Of a DNA stretch of 64,000 bases, positions 52,048 through 61,190 are shown piece after piece (position 1 is the first letter of the stretch; each line of letters opens with the position of its first letter). Made by a program: the position numbers and the translations under genes. The notes below the pieces were generated by a model that was given only the letters and a program-made list of their open reading frames with translations, searched no databases and was not told where the DNA came from. Source of the stretch: Streptomyces massasporeus (GTDB lineage Bacteria > Actinomycetota > Actinomycetes > Streptomycetales > Streptomycetaceae); the NCBI RefSeq assembly GCF_014648995.1, contig NZ_BMSE01000008.1, forward strand, positions 1 through 64,000, read 5' to 3'.

Positions 52048-53526
52048 TCAGGCCGAGGGCAGATCCTCGGGCGGCGGCACAGCCGCCCCCGGCAGTCGCA
52101 CCGTCGCCATCGTGCCGCCGCCCTCCGCCCGGGACAAGGAGACCTCGCCCCCGGCCTGCTGCACCGTACGCGCCACGATCGACAGGCCCAGGCCCGATCC
52201 GGGCAGTGCCCGTGCGCTCGGGGAGCGCCAGAAGCGGTCGAAGACGTAAGGGAGTTCGTCGGCGGGGATGCCCGGGCCGTGGTCGCGGACCGTGAGGACG
52301 CCGTCGATCAGGCGGACCTCGACCGCGCCGCCCCCCGGGCTGAACTTCACCGCGTTGTCGAGGATGTTGACCACCGCCCGCTCCAGGGCGGAGGGTTCCG
52401 CCCGGACGAACCACGGCTGGACATCCGCCGTGATCGTGAGTTCCGGGCCCCGCAGCCGGGCCCGCCGCAGCGCCGACTCGACCGTGTCCTGCCAGGCGAC
52501 GATCTGCGTCCGGCCCGCGTGCTGGCCCGTGTCCGGGCGGGACAGTTCCTGGAGGTCGCCGATGAGCGCGGCCAGTTCCGTCATCTGTGCCTTCACCGAC
52601 GCGAGCAGCGCCTTGCGGTCCGCCTCGGGGATGGGGCGGCCCGTTTCCTCGCTGCGGGTGAGGAGTTCGATGTTGGTGCGGAGGGACGTCAGAGGCGTGC
52701 GCAACTCGTGGCCCGCGTCCGCGATCAGCTGCTGCTGGAGTTCCCGGGAGCTGGCCAGGGCCGACGTCATCGAGTTGAAGGAGCGGGACAGGCGGGCGAT
52801 CTCGTCCTCGCTGTCGTCCTCCACGGGGATGCGGATGTTCAGATCCTCGGTGCGCGCCACGTGCTCGACGGCGTCGGTCAGCTTGTCCACGGGGCGCAGC
52901 CCGGCCCGGGCGACGGCCAGGCCGGCGGCTCCGGCGCCGAGCACTCCGACGCCGGAGACCAGGAGGAGGATCAGGGCCAGCTCGTTGAGCGTGGACTGGG
53001 TTCCCTTCAGCGGCAGGGCGATGACCAGGGAGTAGTCGGCGGCCACACCCTGGGTCAGAGGCCCGTCCTTGATGACGACCGCCGTCGTCAGGACCCGCAG
53101 CTTGTTGCCCTCGTCGTCCGTGCCGTCGCGGATGTGGCCCTGGCCCGGGTCGGGGTCCTTGGCCACGGCCTTGTCGTCGCCGGTGACGCGCACCTGGGCT
53201 GTGGACGTCGGGAAGAGACACACCTTGCCGTCGGCGTGGACCAGCTGTCCGTAGGTCTTGGGCCGTGCCCCCATGCCCAGCGAGTCCGAAGGCGTCTGAC
53301 GGCAGCTGTCCGTGAGTTCCTGGAACTCTCCCGAACGCAGCGGTCCGACCGACGACTTCAGGTCGTTGTCGATCTCGTCGTACAACTTCCCCTGCACGAT
53401 GAACCAGCAGGTCACCGACACCGCCGCCACCGCGAACGCCACCGCCGCCGCCACCAGCAGCGCCAGTCGGGAGCGGATCGGCAGGGAGCGGAAGCGCCGT
53501 ACGGCCCTGCGCATCCAGGAACTCAC
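52048..53526 (-). CDS. HAMP-containing sensor histidine kinase (MprB-like)
   Basis: The 492-aa kinase has two transmembrane helices (about 20-45 and 180-208) flanking an extracytoplasmic sensor region, a HAMP domain (about 205-255), HisKA with H273 in DAGHELRTPL, and HATPase boxes VVNILDNAVKFSP, DHGPGIP and GSGLGLSIV. It overlaps its response regulator gene by 4 bp. A membrane serine protease gene precedes the pair, as in mycobacterial MprAB-PepD, suggesting an envelope-stress role. Confidence 0.93.
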   Translation of the reverse strand: MSSWMRRAVRRFRSLPIRSRLALLVAAAVAFAVAAVSVTCWFIVQGKLYDEIDNDLKSSVGPLRSGEFQELTDSCRQTPSDSLGMGARPKTYGQLVHADGKVCLFPTSTAQVRVTGDDKAVAKDPDPGQGHIRDGTDDEGNKLRVLTTAVVIKDGPLTQGVAADYSLVIALPLKGTQSTLNELALILLLVSGVGVLGAGAAGLAVARAGLRPVDKLTDAVEHVARTEDLNIRIPVEDDSEDEIARLSRSFNSMTSALASSRELQQQLIADAGHELRTPLTSLRTNIELLTRSEETGRPIPEADRKALLASVKAQMTELAALIGDLQELSRPDTGQHAGRTQIVAWQDTVESALRRARLRGPELTITADVQPWFVRAEPSALERAVVNILDNAVKFSPGGGAVEVRLIDGVLTVRDHGPGIPADELPYVFDRFWRSPSARALPGSGLGLSIVARTVQQAGGEVSLSRAEGGGTMATVRLPGAAVPPPEDLPSA

Positions 53527-54260
53527 TCCGCGCCGCCCTGCCGCAGCACGTATCCGACACCCCGCACCGTGTGGACGAGCCGCGGCTCGCCGCCCGCCTC
53601 GGTCTTGCGCCGCAGGTACATGACGTACACGTCGAGGGAGTTCGACGACGGCTCGAAGTCGAAGCCCCAGACGGCCTTGAGGATCTGCTCGCGGGTGAGG
53701 ACCTGGCGCGGGTGTGCCATGAACATCTCCAGGAGCGTGAACTCCGTGCGGGTCAGCTCCACCTGGCGCCCGCCCCGCGTGACCTCCCGCGTCGCGAGGT
53801 CCATGCGCAAGTCGGCGAAGGTGAGCGCGTCCTCGTCGGCCGGGTCGGCCGCGCCCACGGCCGCCGCGTAGGAGCTGCGGCGCAGCAGCGCGCGGATGCG
53901 GGCGAAGAGTTCGTCGAGTTCGAAGGGCTTGACCAGGTAGTCGTCGGCGCCCGCGTCGAGGCCGGTGACGCGGTCGCCGACGGTGTCACGGGCTGTGAGC
54001 ATCAGGATCGGCGTGGTGTCGCCCGTGGCGCGGATGCGGCGCGCCGCCGTCAGACCGTCCATGCGCGGCATCTGGATGTCGAGGACGACCAGGTCGGGCC
54101 GGTAGGCCGCCGCCTTGTCGAGCGCGTCGGCACCGTCGACGGCGACCTCGGTCCCGTACCCCTCGAACGCGAGGCTGCGCTGGAGTGCTTCGCGTACGGC
54201 CGGCTCGTCGTCGACGATCAGGATGCGCTGCGGGTCACGGTCGCCGTCTGCGGGGCTCAT
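53523..54260 (-). CDS. OmpR-family response regulator (MprA-like)
   Basis: The 245-aa regulator has a receiver domain with D17/D18 and D61 (LVVLDIQMPRMDG), a lysine in YLVKPF, and a winged-helix domain (LTRTEFTLLEMFMAHPRQVLTREQIL..GVGYVLR). It is coupled to the kinase through a GTGA overlap. The likely targets include the adjacent protease gene. Confidence 0.95.
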   Translation of the reverse strand: MSPADGDRDPQRILIVDDEPAVREALQRSLAFEGYGTEVAVDGADALDKAAAYRPDLVVLDIQMPRMDGLTAARRIRATGDTTPILMLTARDTVGDRVTGLDAGADDYLVKPFELDELFARIRALLRRSSYAAAVGAADPADEDALTFADLRMDLATREVTRGGRQVELTRTEFTLLEMFMAHPRQVLTREQILKAVWGFDFEPSSNSLDVYVMYLRRKTEAGGEPRLVHTVRGVGYVLRQGGAE

Positions 54261-54347
54261 GGGTCGGGGGTCCTCGGGGGTGAAGGGGGACGGGGGTGCT
54301 CTGACGCTCTCAGCGTCGCACGGCGCGGGCGCGAGCCGGCGGGAACG

Positions 54348-54527
54348 TCAGCCCCGCAGCGCCCGGCGCCGGGCCTTCCCGGCGCGGCTCGTCCTGCGGG
54401 TCGCCGCGGCCGGTGGCATCTCCGCCGCCCGGCCCGTCGGCGCGTGCAGGGCGGACGCCACCGCCAGGGCCAGGCCGATCGCCGCCGGGTCCCCGCCCGG
54501 CTCGGTGTGCACAACCTGCTCGATCAT
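54348..54527 (-). CDS. Small 59-aa basic protein
   Basis: This short gene has a good ribosome site (GAGGAG, 7 nt before the ATG at 54527). The product starts MIEQVVHTEPGGDPAAIG, has an Ala/Leu helix (LALAVASALHA), and ends in a very basic tail (RAGKARRRALRG). It lies between the protease and the response regulator genes, in the same direction. No family is recognised. Confidence 0.55.
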   Translation of the reverse strand: MIEQVVHTEPGGDPAAIGLALAVASALHAPTGRAAEMPPAAATRRTSRAGKARRRALRG

Positions 54528-54558
54528 GGCCGTACTCCTCGCTGTCGGTTGCCCGGGC

Positions 54559-55575
54559 TCAGTCGGTCGCCCCCGCGCGCAGCTTCGCGAGGTCGGCCTT
54601 GACGGTGTTGATCGGGATGGCGAAGCCCAGGCCGACGCTGCCCGCGTCGGAGGACGAGGAGGCCTGGCTGGTCGGCGAGTACATCGCGGAGTTGATCCCG
54701 ATGATGTTGCCGCTCATGTCGATCAGCGCGCCGCCGGAGTTGCCCGGGTTGAGGGACGCGTCGGTCTGGAGCGCCTTGTACGTCGTCGTGTCGTTGCCGG
54801 TGTCGCCGTTGAACTGGCGCCCGCCGAACTCGAACGGCCATTGGTCGCCCTGACCCTGGCCCTGCCCCCACTGCTGGCTCTGGCCCTGGTCCTCCTCGGT
54901 CGGGACGGTGACGTCGCGGTCGAGGGCCGAGATGATGCCGCTGGTGACGGTGCCGGACAGGCCCTCGGGGGAGCCGATGGCCACGACCTGGTCGCCGACC
55001 TGTATCCCGGCCGAATCGCCGAGCGTGGCGGCCTTCAGGCCGGAGGCGTTCTCCAGCTTGATCAGCGCCAGGTCCTTCTTGCTGTCGGTGCCGACGACCT
55101 TCGCGGTGTACGACGTGCCGTCGCTGGTCGTCGCCTTGATCTGCGAGGCGCCGGCGACGACGTGGTTGTTGGTGACGATCTCGCCGCCGCTGGTGATGAT
55201 CACGCCGGAGCCGGTGGAGGACCCGGCGCTGGAGTTGGCGCTGATCTCGACGATGCTCGGGCTGACGGCCTTCGCGACGCCGGCCACGGTGCCCTTCTGG
55301 CTGGAGGGGACCACGTTGGTGCTGGTGGAGCTGGAGGCGACGGTGTCGTTGCCGGTCAGTTCCTGGATGCCGTAGGCGGTGCCGCCGCCTATCGCCGCCG
55401 CCACGATCGCCACGGCGGCGATCAGGGCGAGGGGGCCACGGCCGCGCTTCTTCGGATGCGGAGCATGCGCCGGGGCGTACGCCGGCGGGGGCGGCCACTC
55501 GGGGTTCACCGGGGCCTGCTGCTGACCCTCGTAAGGGTTCTCGTACTCGCCACTGCGGTGGAAGCTCTCGGTCAT
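54559..55575 (-). CDS. Membrane-anchored trypsin-like protease (HtrA/PepD type without PDZ)
   Basis: The 338-aa protein has a Pro/Gln-rich cytoplasmic tail (about 1-45), one transmembrane helix (49-69) and an exterior S1C protease domain. The triad is H138 (TNNHVV), D168 (KKDLALI) and S280 (LNPGNSGGAL). A Gln/Gly-rich insert (229-245) interrupts the domain. The chain stops right after the protease fold, so the PDZ domain of typical HtrA proteins is missing. Linkage to the MprAB-like pair suggests envelope quality control. Confidence 0.9.
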   Translation of the reverse strand: MTESFHRSGEYENPYEGQQQAPVNPEWPPPPAYAPAHAPHPKKRGRGPLALIAAVAIVAAAIGGGTAYGIQELTGNDTVASSSTSTNVVPSSQKGTVAGVAKAVSPSIVEISANSSAGSSTGSGVIITSGGEIVTNNHVVAGASQIKATTSDGTSYTAKVVGTDSKKDLALIKLENASGLKAATLGDSAGIQVGDQVVAIGSPEGLSGTVTSGIISALDRDVTVPTEEDQGQSQQWGQGQGQGDQWPFEFGGRQFNGDTGNDTTTYKALQTDASLNPGNSGGALIDMSGNIIGINSAMYSPTSQASSSSDAGSVGLGFAIPINTVKADLAKLRAGATD

Positions 55576-55685
55576 GGAACAGAGCTTGTCGCCCGACCAT
55601 GAGAGCTTCCTGAGTGCTCCCTGAGAAGCCCGACAGAACCTCGTATGCCCGATATAAAGAGGCTGGCCGCCTCAACCCCCGGCGG

Positions 55686-56708
55686 CTACGCGCAGCCGCA
55701 GGACTGCCGGGTCACCAACCGCGACGGGAACACCTTCAGCCGCTCCCGACGGGCCCCCGCGACCCGCAGCCCGTCATCGAGGACGAGGTCCACCGCCGCC
55801 CGGGCCATCGCAGGGCGGTCGGACGCGATCGTCGTGAGGGGCGGGTCCGTGAGCGCCGCCTCCTTGATGTCGTCGAAGCCGGCCACCGCCAGCTCGCCGG
55901 GGACGTCGATGCGCAGTTCGCGCGCCGCGCGCAGCAGGCCGATCGCCTGGTCGTCGGTGGAGCAGAAGATCGCCGGCGGGCGCTCGGGGCCGGAGAGGAT
56001 CTTCAGGGCGGCCTGGTAGGCGTCGTAGCGGCTGTAGAGGGCTTCGAAGAGGCGGCCCTCCGTGGAGATCCCGGCCTCGGCCATCGCGCGGCGCCAGCCC
56101 TCGACGTGGTCGGAGACCGGGTCGCCGACCGCGGGGGTCTCGGCTATGCCGCCCATACAGGCGACGTACTCGTGGCCGTGCTCCAGCAGGTGCCGGACGG
56201 CGAGCTCGGCGCCGCCCAGGTCGTCCGTGGTGACGGCGACGTCGTCGATGGCCTCGGGTCGTTCGTGCAGCAGCACGACCCGGGCGTCCCAGGCCTCGAT
56301 CTCGGCGGCGGCCAGGTCGTTGAGCGCGTGGCTGACGAGGATGAGTCCGGAGACCCGCATCCCCAGGAAGGCGCGCAGGTAGTGGACCTCGCGTTCGCCG
56401 ACGTAGTCGGTGTTGCCGACGAGGACCATCTTTCCGCGCTCGGAGGCGGCCTGCTCGACCGCGTGCGCCATCTCCCCGAAGAAGGGCTGGCGGGCGTCCG
56501 GGATGATCAGGCCTATGAGGTCCGTGCGCCGGGACGCCATGGCCTGGGCCACCCGGTCGGGCCGGTACCCCAGTTCCTTGATCGCGGCGAGGACACGCTC
56601 GCGCGTGGCCGGGGCGACCGGCCGGGGTCCGTTGTTGATGACATAGCTGACCACGGCAGTGGAAGTCCCTGCCAGCCGCGCCACATCATCCCGAGTCACC
56701 TTGGCCAC
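55686..56708 (-). CDS. LacI-family transcriptional regulator
   Basis: The 340-aa repressor has the LacI HTH (VTRDDVARLAGTSTAVVSYV, with the hinge ERVLAAIKELGYRPDRVAQ) and a sugar-binding-protein-like effector domain. GTG 56708 starts 6 nt after TAGACT, so the mRNA may be leaderless. It ends with an unusual CGC motif (RQSCGCA). No sugar transport genes are adjacent, so its effector is unknown. Confidence 0.92.
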   Translation of the reverse strand: MAKVTRDDVARLAGTSTAVVSYVINNGPRPVAPATRERVLAAIKELGYRPDRVAQAMASRRTDLIGLIIPDARQPFFGEMAHAVEQAASERGKMVLVGNTDYVGEREVHYLRAFLGMRVSGLILVSHALNDLAAAEIEAWDARVVLLHERPEAIDDVAVTTDDLGGAELAVRHLLEHGHEYVACMGGIAETPAVGDPVSDHVEGWRRAMAEAGISTEGRLFEALYSRYDAYQAALKILSGPERPPAIFCSTDDQAIGLLRAARELRIDVPGELAVAGFDDIKEAALTDPPLTTIASDRPAMARAAVDLVLDDGLRVAGARRERLKVFPSRLVTRQSCGCA

Positions 56709-56714
56709 GCGCGG

Positions 56715-56743
56715 AGTCTACGCGGATATACCGGCTCTGGGCA
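56715..56743 (-). promoter_or_regulatory. Possible promoter of the LacI gene
   Basis: On the minus strand TAGACT (56715-56720) lies 6 nt before the GTG, with a weak TGCCCA -35-like hexamer 17 bp further upstream. Confidence 0.4.
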
Positions 56744-56836
56744 GGGCGTAAAGGAGGTTCCGTACGATATGCCGACCGCCGTCCGGGGCACCCCGTGCGG
56801 GAAGCGATGCCCAGGTCGGCGGCGCAATACGCCTCT

Positions 56837-57625
56837 TTACGCCTTCGCGCGAGCCTCAGCCGCGTCCAGGGCGGCCGACTTGTCCTCGGTGTCCGGATTC
56901 GCCTTGGCCGCCTTGGCCTTCGCCTCCTCGGCGGCGCGCTCCATCTTCTCCGGCTTCTCCGGCGTAACGAATCGATAACCGACGTTCCGGACGGTGCCGA
57001 TCAGCGACTCGTGCTCGGGGCCGAGCTTGGCGCGCAGCCGCCGTACGTGCACGTCGACCGTGCGCGTACCGCCGAAGTAGTCGTAGCCCCAGACCTCCTG
57101 GAGCAGCTGGGCGCGGGTGAAGACGCGGCCGGGGTGCTGTGCGAGGTACTTCAGGAGCTCGAACTCCTTGAAGGTGAGGTCGAGGACGCGGCCCTTGAGC
57201 TTGGCCGAGTACGTCGCCTCGTCGACCGACAGGTCGCCGTTGCGGATCTCCATCGGGGAGTCGTCGCTGACGATCTGCTGACGCCCCATGGCCAGCCGCA
57301 GTCGCGCCTCGACCTCGGCCGGGCCGGCGGTGTCGAGCAGGACGTCGTCGATGCCCCAGTCCGCGGTGACGGCGGCGAGGCCGCCCTCGGTGACGACGAG
57401 GACGAGCGGGCAGCCCGGCCCGGTGGAGCGCAGCAGCTGACAGAGGCTGCGCACCTGCGGCAGATCGCGCCGGCCGTCGATGAGGATGACGTCGGCGCCG
57501 GGGGTGTCGACGAGGGCGGGTCCCTCCGCGGGGGCCACACGCACGTTGTGCAGGAGCAGGCCGAGGGCGGGAAGCACCTCCGTCGACGGCTGGAGGGCGT
57601 TGGTCAGGAGCAGCAGAGAACTCAT
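56837..57625 (-). CDS. glnR: Nitrogen regulator GlnR
   Basis: The 262-aa orphan OmpR-type regulator controls nitrogen assimilation in actinomycetes. The receiver-like domain carries D50 (VILIDGRRD) but lacks the usual acidic pair near residue 10, which reads LLTNALQP. The winged helix (LTFKEFELLKYLAQHPGRVFTRAQLLQEVWGYDYFGGTRTVDVHVRRLR) is highly typical of GlnR. A Glu/Lys/Ala-rich tail ends the protein. GAGGAA precedes ATG 57625. No partner kinase is present. Confidence 0.95.
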   Translation of the reverse strand: MSSLLLLTNALQPSTEVLPALGLLLHNVRVAPAEGPALVDTPGADVILIDGRRDLPQVRSLCQLLRSTGPGCPLVLVVTEGGLAAVTADWGIDDVLLDTAGPAEVEARLRLAMGRQQIVSDDSPMEIRNGDLSVDEATYSAKLKGRVLDLTFKEFELLKYLAQHPGRVFTRAQLLQEVWGYDYFGGTRTVDVHVRRLRAKLGPEHESLIGTVRNVGYRFVTPEKPEKMERAAEEAKAKAAKANPDTEDKSAALDAAEARAKA

Positions 57626-57801
57626 ACGTCTGGTTCCTCCTCGGTCCCTGCGAGGACGCTTGTTGGTACAGCACCGCTCTGTCTGCGATCCCGAAGGCCC
57701 CGTACACCTGCGGTTTCCCGCTTCGTATACAACGCTTCCGAAAGCACAAAAGGACCCGGGGGCAACGCTGCCCGAGTCCTCTGCCCAGCAGAATAGCCCA
57801 C

Positions 57802-58653
57802 ATGAGCTCTCGTCCGGCAGGTCATGTGGCGCGTTCCACCGATCGTCCACACTCCGAGACGCCCGGGGGAACGCCTGCGCGGAATCCTTCGAGGACGTTT
57901 CTGCGTACGGCCGACGGGGTGACGATCGACGCCGTGTACGACCCGGGTACCGCTGTATACGACGCCTCGCGGACGCCTTCCGGTCATCCCGTGTTCGTCG
58001 TCGCCCACGGCTTCACCGGGGCCGTGGACCGGCCACATGTACGAAGGGTGGCGCAGGCCTTCGCCCGTTACGGGGCGGTCGTCACGTTCTCCTTCCGGGG
58101 CCACGGCGCCTCCGGCGGGCGGTCCACGGTCGGGGACCGGGAGGTGCTCGACCTGGTGGCGGCGGTGCGGTGGGCGCGGGAACTCGGGCACGCGAACGTG
58201 GGGACGGTCGGGTTCTCGATGGGCGGCTCGGTCGTGCTGCGGCACGCGGCGCTGCACCCCCGTGAGACCGACGCGGTGGTCTCGGTCAGTGCCCCGGCCC
58301 GCTGGTACTACCGGGGGACCGCCCCGATGCGGCGGCTGCACTGGATGGTGACGCGGCCGGAGGGGCGGATCGTCGGCCGGTACGGCTTCGGGACGCGCAT
58401 CCACCACCGGGACTGGGACCCGGTCCCGCTCTCCCCGGTGGAGGCGGTGCCGAGGATCGCCCCCACCCCGCTGCTGATCGTGCACGGCGAGGCCGACGGC
58501 TACTTTCCCGTCGACCACCCGCGGATGCTGGCCGCTGCCGCCGGTGACCAGGGGGAACTGTGGCTGGAGCCGGGGATGGGGCACGCCGAGCACGCGGCCG
58601 GCGACGAGTTGCTGGCCCGGATCGGGGACTGGGTCGCGGGCCGGGCGGGCTAG
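57802..58653 (+). CDS. Alpha/beta hydrolase
   Basis: The 283-aa hydrolase has the oxyanion motif VVAHGFTG (67-73), nucleophile S139 in GFSMGGS, an Asp near 232 (HGEADGYFP) and a His near 261 (GMGHAEHA). The first 30 residues are poorly ordered. It is divergent from glnR across a 176-bp gap, which contains a hairpin AGGACCCGGGGGCA/TGCCCGAGTCCT just before the gene. The substrate is unknown; esterase or acyl hydrolase are possible. Confidence 0.88.
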   Translation: MSSRPAGHVARSTDRPHSETPGGTPARNPSRTFLRTADGVTIDAVYDPGTAVYDASRTPSGHPVFVVAHGFTGAVDRPHVRRVAQAFARYGAVVTFSFRGHGASGGRSTVGDREVLDLVAAVRWARELGHANVGTVGFSMGGSVVLRHAALHPRETDAVVSVSAPARWYYRGTAPMRRLHWMVTRPEGRIVGRYGFGTRIHHRDWDPVPLSPVEAVPRIAPTPLLIVHGEADGYFPVDHPRMLAAAAGDQGELWLEPGMGHAEHAAGDELLARIGDWVAGRAG

Positions 58654-58691
58654 CCTGACGGGGTTCACCGCCGAATTCATTGAGGAAGCAG

Positions 58692-58946
58692 ATGCCAAAG
58701 GTCACGGTGCGCTACTGGGCCGCCGCCAAGGCCGCGGCCGGGGTGGCCGAGGAGCCGTACGAGGCGGCCACCCTCGCCGAGGCGCTCGACGGAGTGCGTG
58801 AACGGCACCCCGGCGAGCTCGAGCGCGTCCTGCGCCGGTGCTCGTTCCTGGTGGACGGCGACCCCGTGGGCACCCGCGGACATGAGACGGTACGGCTGGC
58901 CGACGGCGGCACGGTCGAGGTGCTCCCGCCGTTCGCAGGAGGATGA
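58692..58946 (+). CDS. ThiS/MoaD-family sulfur carrier protein
   Basis: The 84-aa ubiquitin-fold protein ends in LPPFAGG; the terminal Gly-Gly is where sulfur is carried as a thiocarboxylate. VTVRYWAAAKAAAG at the N-terminus is MoaD-like. ATG 58692 has GAGG six bases upstream. It may supply sulfur to a cofactor pathway, and a thiosulfate sulfurtransferase lies 2.4 kb downstream, but no molybdopterin genes are here. Confidence 0.87.
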   Translation: MPKVTVRYWAAAKAAAGVAEEPYEAATLAEALDGVRERHPGELERVLRRCSFLVDGDPVGTRGHETVRLADGGTVEVLPPFAGG

Positions 58947-58949
58947 GCG

Positions 58950-60017
58950 ATGACCAACCAGCCGAACCAGCCGAACCAGCACTACGACCCCTACGGGCAG
59001 CAGCCGCAGGCGTGGCCCGGGCAGGGGTACCAGGGGTACGAGGACCCGCACGCCGCTCAGCAGTACACGCAGCAGTGGCAGGGGCAGACCTGGGAGACGC
59101 AGAACCACCGGGCGGTGTCCGCGCAGGCGCCGGATCCGGAGACGGCGATCCTGACACCGCAGTCGCCCCGGCCGCTCCAGGGTCCCCGGCCGCCGCAGGA
59201 ACCTGCTGCCCCGGCCGCGACCGACGCCACCGGCTACGGCCCGGCCACCGTCGGCGGGAACGCGCGCGTCACCGACGCGCAGCGGGCCCGCGCGGAGGGG
59301 CGCTCCCCGATCATCGAGCCCGGCATGCAGCCGGCCGCGCTGACGGCGCTGCTCGGGCTGCTGCTGGCCGGTGCCGCGGCGGTCGGGACGTACGCGCTGC
59401 TCGTGCCGCTGGTGATCCTCCAGGCCGTCACCGCGGCGGGCTGGTTCCGGCTGAACGGCATGTGGCCGGCCCGGCAGGGCATCGCTCTGGGCTTCGCGGG
59501 CGCGCTGGCCGCCGACGCGGCGCTGCTGGTCTCGGGCCGCTCGCCGTCGGCGATCCTCGGCACGATCGGGGTGTGGGTGCTGCTCGCGCTGGTCCTGCAG
59601 CTGCGGTCGCACGCCGACCCGGACGAGCGGATGTACGGCCTGATGGCGACGGTCGCGGCCTCGGCGCTGGCGATCGTGGCCGGCGGCTACCTCGCGGCCG
59701 CCGCGGAGGCGGTCACGGTCGGCGCGGTGGCGGTGGCGGTCGCCGTCCTGGCCCGCGCGCTGCCGCTGCCGACCCCGGCCTCGGTGGTGGTGTCCCTGAT
59801 CGCCGCGGCGGGTGCGGGCATCGCGATGGGCTCGGTCACGGACCTCGGCACGTCGGGCGCCCTCCTCGGCGCGGGCGCCGCCGTCTGCGCCCTGATCGGC
59901 CACCGGGTCGCGAGCTACGACTACCCGTCCCGCTTCGTCCACTTCACGGCGGGCGTGGCCCTGCCGCTGGCCGCTGCGGCCCCGGCGGTGTACGTCCTGG
60001 GCAGGGCGCTGGCGTAG
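58950..60017 (+). CDS. Membrane protein with Gln/Pro-rich N-terminal tail
   Basis: The 355-aa protein has a low-complexity cytoplasmic tail (residues 1-95, QPNQ and GQG repeats) followed by about eight transmembrane helices, rich in Ala and Leu, to the end. It starts 3 bp after the MoaD-like gene with GGAGG in the overlap, so they are cotranslated. I do not recognise a family. Confidence 0.8.
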   Translation: MTNQPNQPNQHYDPYGQQPQAWPGQGYQGYEDPHAAQQYTQQWQGQTWETQNHRAVSAQAPDPETAILTPQSPRPLQGPRPPQEPAAPAATDATGYGPATVGGNARVTDAQRARAEGRSPIIEPGMQPAALTALLGLLLAGAAAVGTYALLVPLVILQAVTAAGWFRLNGMWPARQGIALGFAGALAADAALLVSGRSPSAILGTIGVWVLLALVLQLRSHADPDERMYGLMATVAASALAIVAGGYLAAAAEAVTVGAVAVAVAVLARALPLPTPASVVVSLIAAAGAGIAMGSVTDLGTSGALLGAGAAVCALIGHRVASYDYPSRFVHFTAGVALPLAAAAPAVYVLGRALA

Positions 60018-60168
60018 ATCGGACAGGGCGGGACGCCGCGCCGCTCGCCCTGTCACAGATGATCAACAATCCTCCGGTCCCCCTTCCCCGCGGGGTTACT
60101 CTCACGCAAGGGACGGCCACCCGGTCGTCAGGCACCGCGTCCGACCGACTGGGTGGGGGACACACCGC

Positions 60169-60906
60169 ATGCGCGCACTGCGAATACTGCTGATCTTCGT
60201 CGTGATCCTGGGCGGGCTCTTCGTGATCGCCGACCGCGTCGCGGTCAACTTCGCCGAGGACGAGGCCGCCGACCGGCTGAAGACGACGGAGAACCTGTCG
60301 GCGACGCCCGACGTGTCGATCAAGGGCTTCCCGTTCCTCACCCAGGTCGCCGGCGGTTCCCTGGACGACATCGAGGTCGGCATCAAGGACTACGAGGCCG
60401 CCGCGGGCAACGGCGGCCAGAAGATCCGTATCGACGACCTCCAGGCCGACATGAAGGGCGTCGAGTTCTCCGGCGACTACAGCTCCGCCACCGCCTCCAC
60501 CGCCACCGGCACCGCGACCATCGCCTACGACGAGCTGCTGAAGACCGCGAAGTCCGAGCCCACCCAGGTCGCCCCGGGCGTCACCGCCAACGTCATCGGC
60601 CTCTCCGACGGCGGCAACGGCAAGATCAAGGTCACCGTCGAGGCCACGGTCCTCGGGACCAAGCTCCCGGAGCCGGTCTCCGTGCTCAGCTCGGTGAAGG
60701 TGGACAACGGCACCGTCCGCGTGCACGCCGACGGCCTGCCCAAGTTCGGCGGCGTCGACATCGCCGAGAACCGCGTCCGGGCGATCACCGACTTCCAGCA
60801 GAAGATCGACGGACTGCCCGGCGGCATCAAGCTGGACACCGTCCAGGCCGCCCCGGACGGCGTCGAGATCACGGTGAAGGGTTCCGACGTCCGCCTGGCC
60901 GGGTAG
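60169..60906 (+). CDS. DUF2993 (LmeA-like) protein
   Basis: The 245-aa protein has an N-terminal signal anchor (about 4-22) and a single DUF2993 domain with SIKGFPFLTQVAGGSLDDIEV. It is a compact paralogue of the 403-aa protein at 43177, without its cytoplasmic tail or C-terminal extension. LmeA-like proteins bind phospholipids in the cell envelope. It appears monocistronic. Confidence 0.86.
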   Translation: MRALRILLIFVVILGGLFVIADRVAVNFAEDEAADRLKTTENLSATPDVSIKGFPFLTQVAGGSLDDIEVGIKDYEAAAGNGGQKIRIDDLQADMKGVEFSGDYSSATASTATGTATIAYDELLKTAKSEPTQVAPGVTANVIGLSDGGNGKIKVTVEATVLGTKLPEPVSVLSSVKVDNGTVRVHADGLPKFGGVDIAENRVRAITDFQQKIDGLPGGIKLDTVQAAPDGVEITVKGSDVRLAG

Positions 60907-61072
60907 GCAGTCGCTCGGCGGATCCGACCTGCGCTGTCCGGTGGGCGAGACGGCGATGTCCGCAGCGTAGATGTGACGGGGGATACGGTCGGCCGGATGC
61001 CGCGCGGTGAGCGCCCTGGCAGCCTCTCGATCCCATATGGCGGATTGTCTCGTCTCAGCATGCGACACACCG

Positions 61073-61102
61073 GTGACACGCCCGCCCGACCGTCCCTACG
61101 AT
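61073..61102 (+). promoter_or_regulatory. Promoter of the leader peptide-sulfurtransferase operon
   Basis: GTGACA (61073-61078), an 18-bp spacer and TACGAT (61097-61102) precede the leader ATG by 7 nt, implying leaderless translation of the leader peptide. Confidence 0.6.
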
Positions 61103-61109
61103 CGACGGT

Positions 61110-61190
61110 ATGAAGCGACAGGCGGATCTCACGAAGCGGCGGGCAGTAGACCTGTGCCGCGTCGCCGCCATGCTCTGTCGCACCTTCTGA
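61110..61190 (+). CDS. Cysteine-containing leader peptide
   Basis: The 26-aa peptide starts MKRQADLTKRRAVDLCRV and ends AAMLCRTF, with two Cys codons near the end. I recall this as the actinobacterial putative leader peptide found before sulfur-assimilation genes. Ribosome stalling at the Cys codons when cysteine is short would alter the GC-rich stem-loops between 61191 and 61310, controlling the sulfurtransferase gene downstream. Attenuation is established for this type of leader in related actinobacteria only as far as I recall. Confidence 0.8.
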   Translation: MKRQADLTKRRAVDLCRVAAMLCRTF

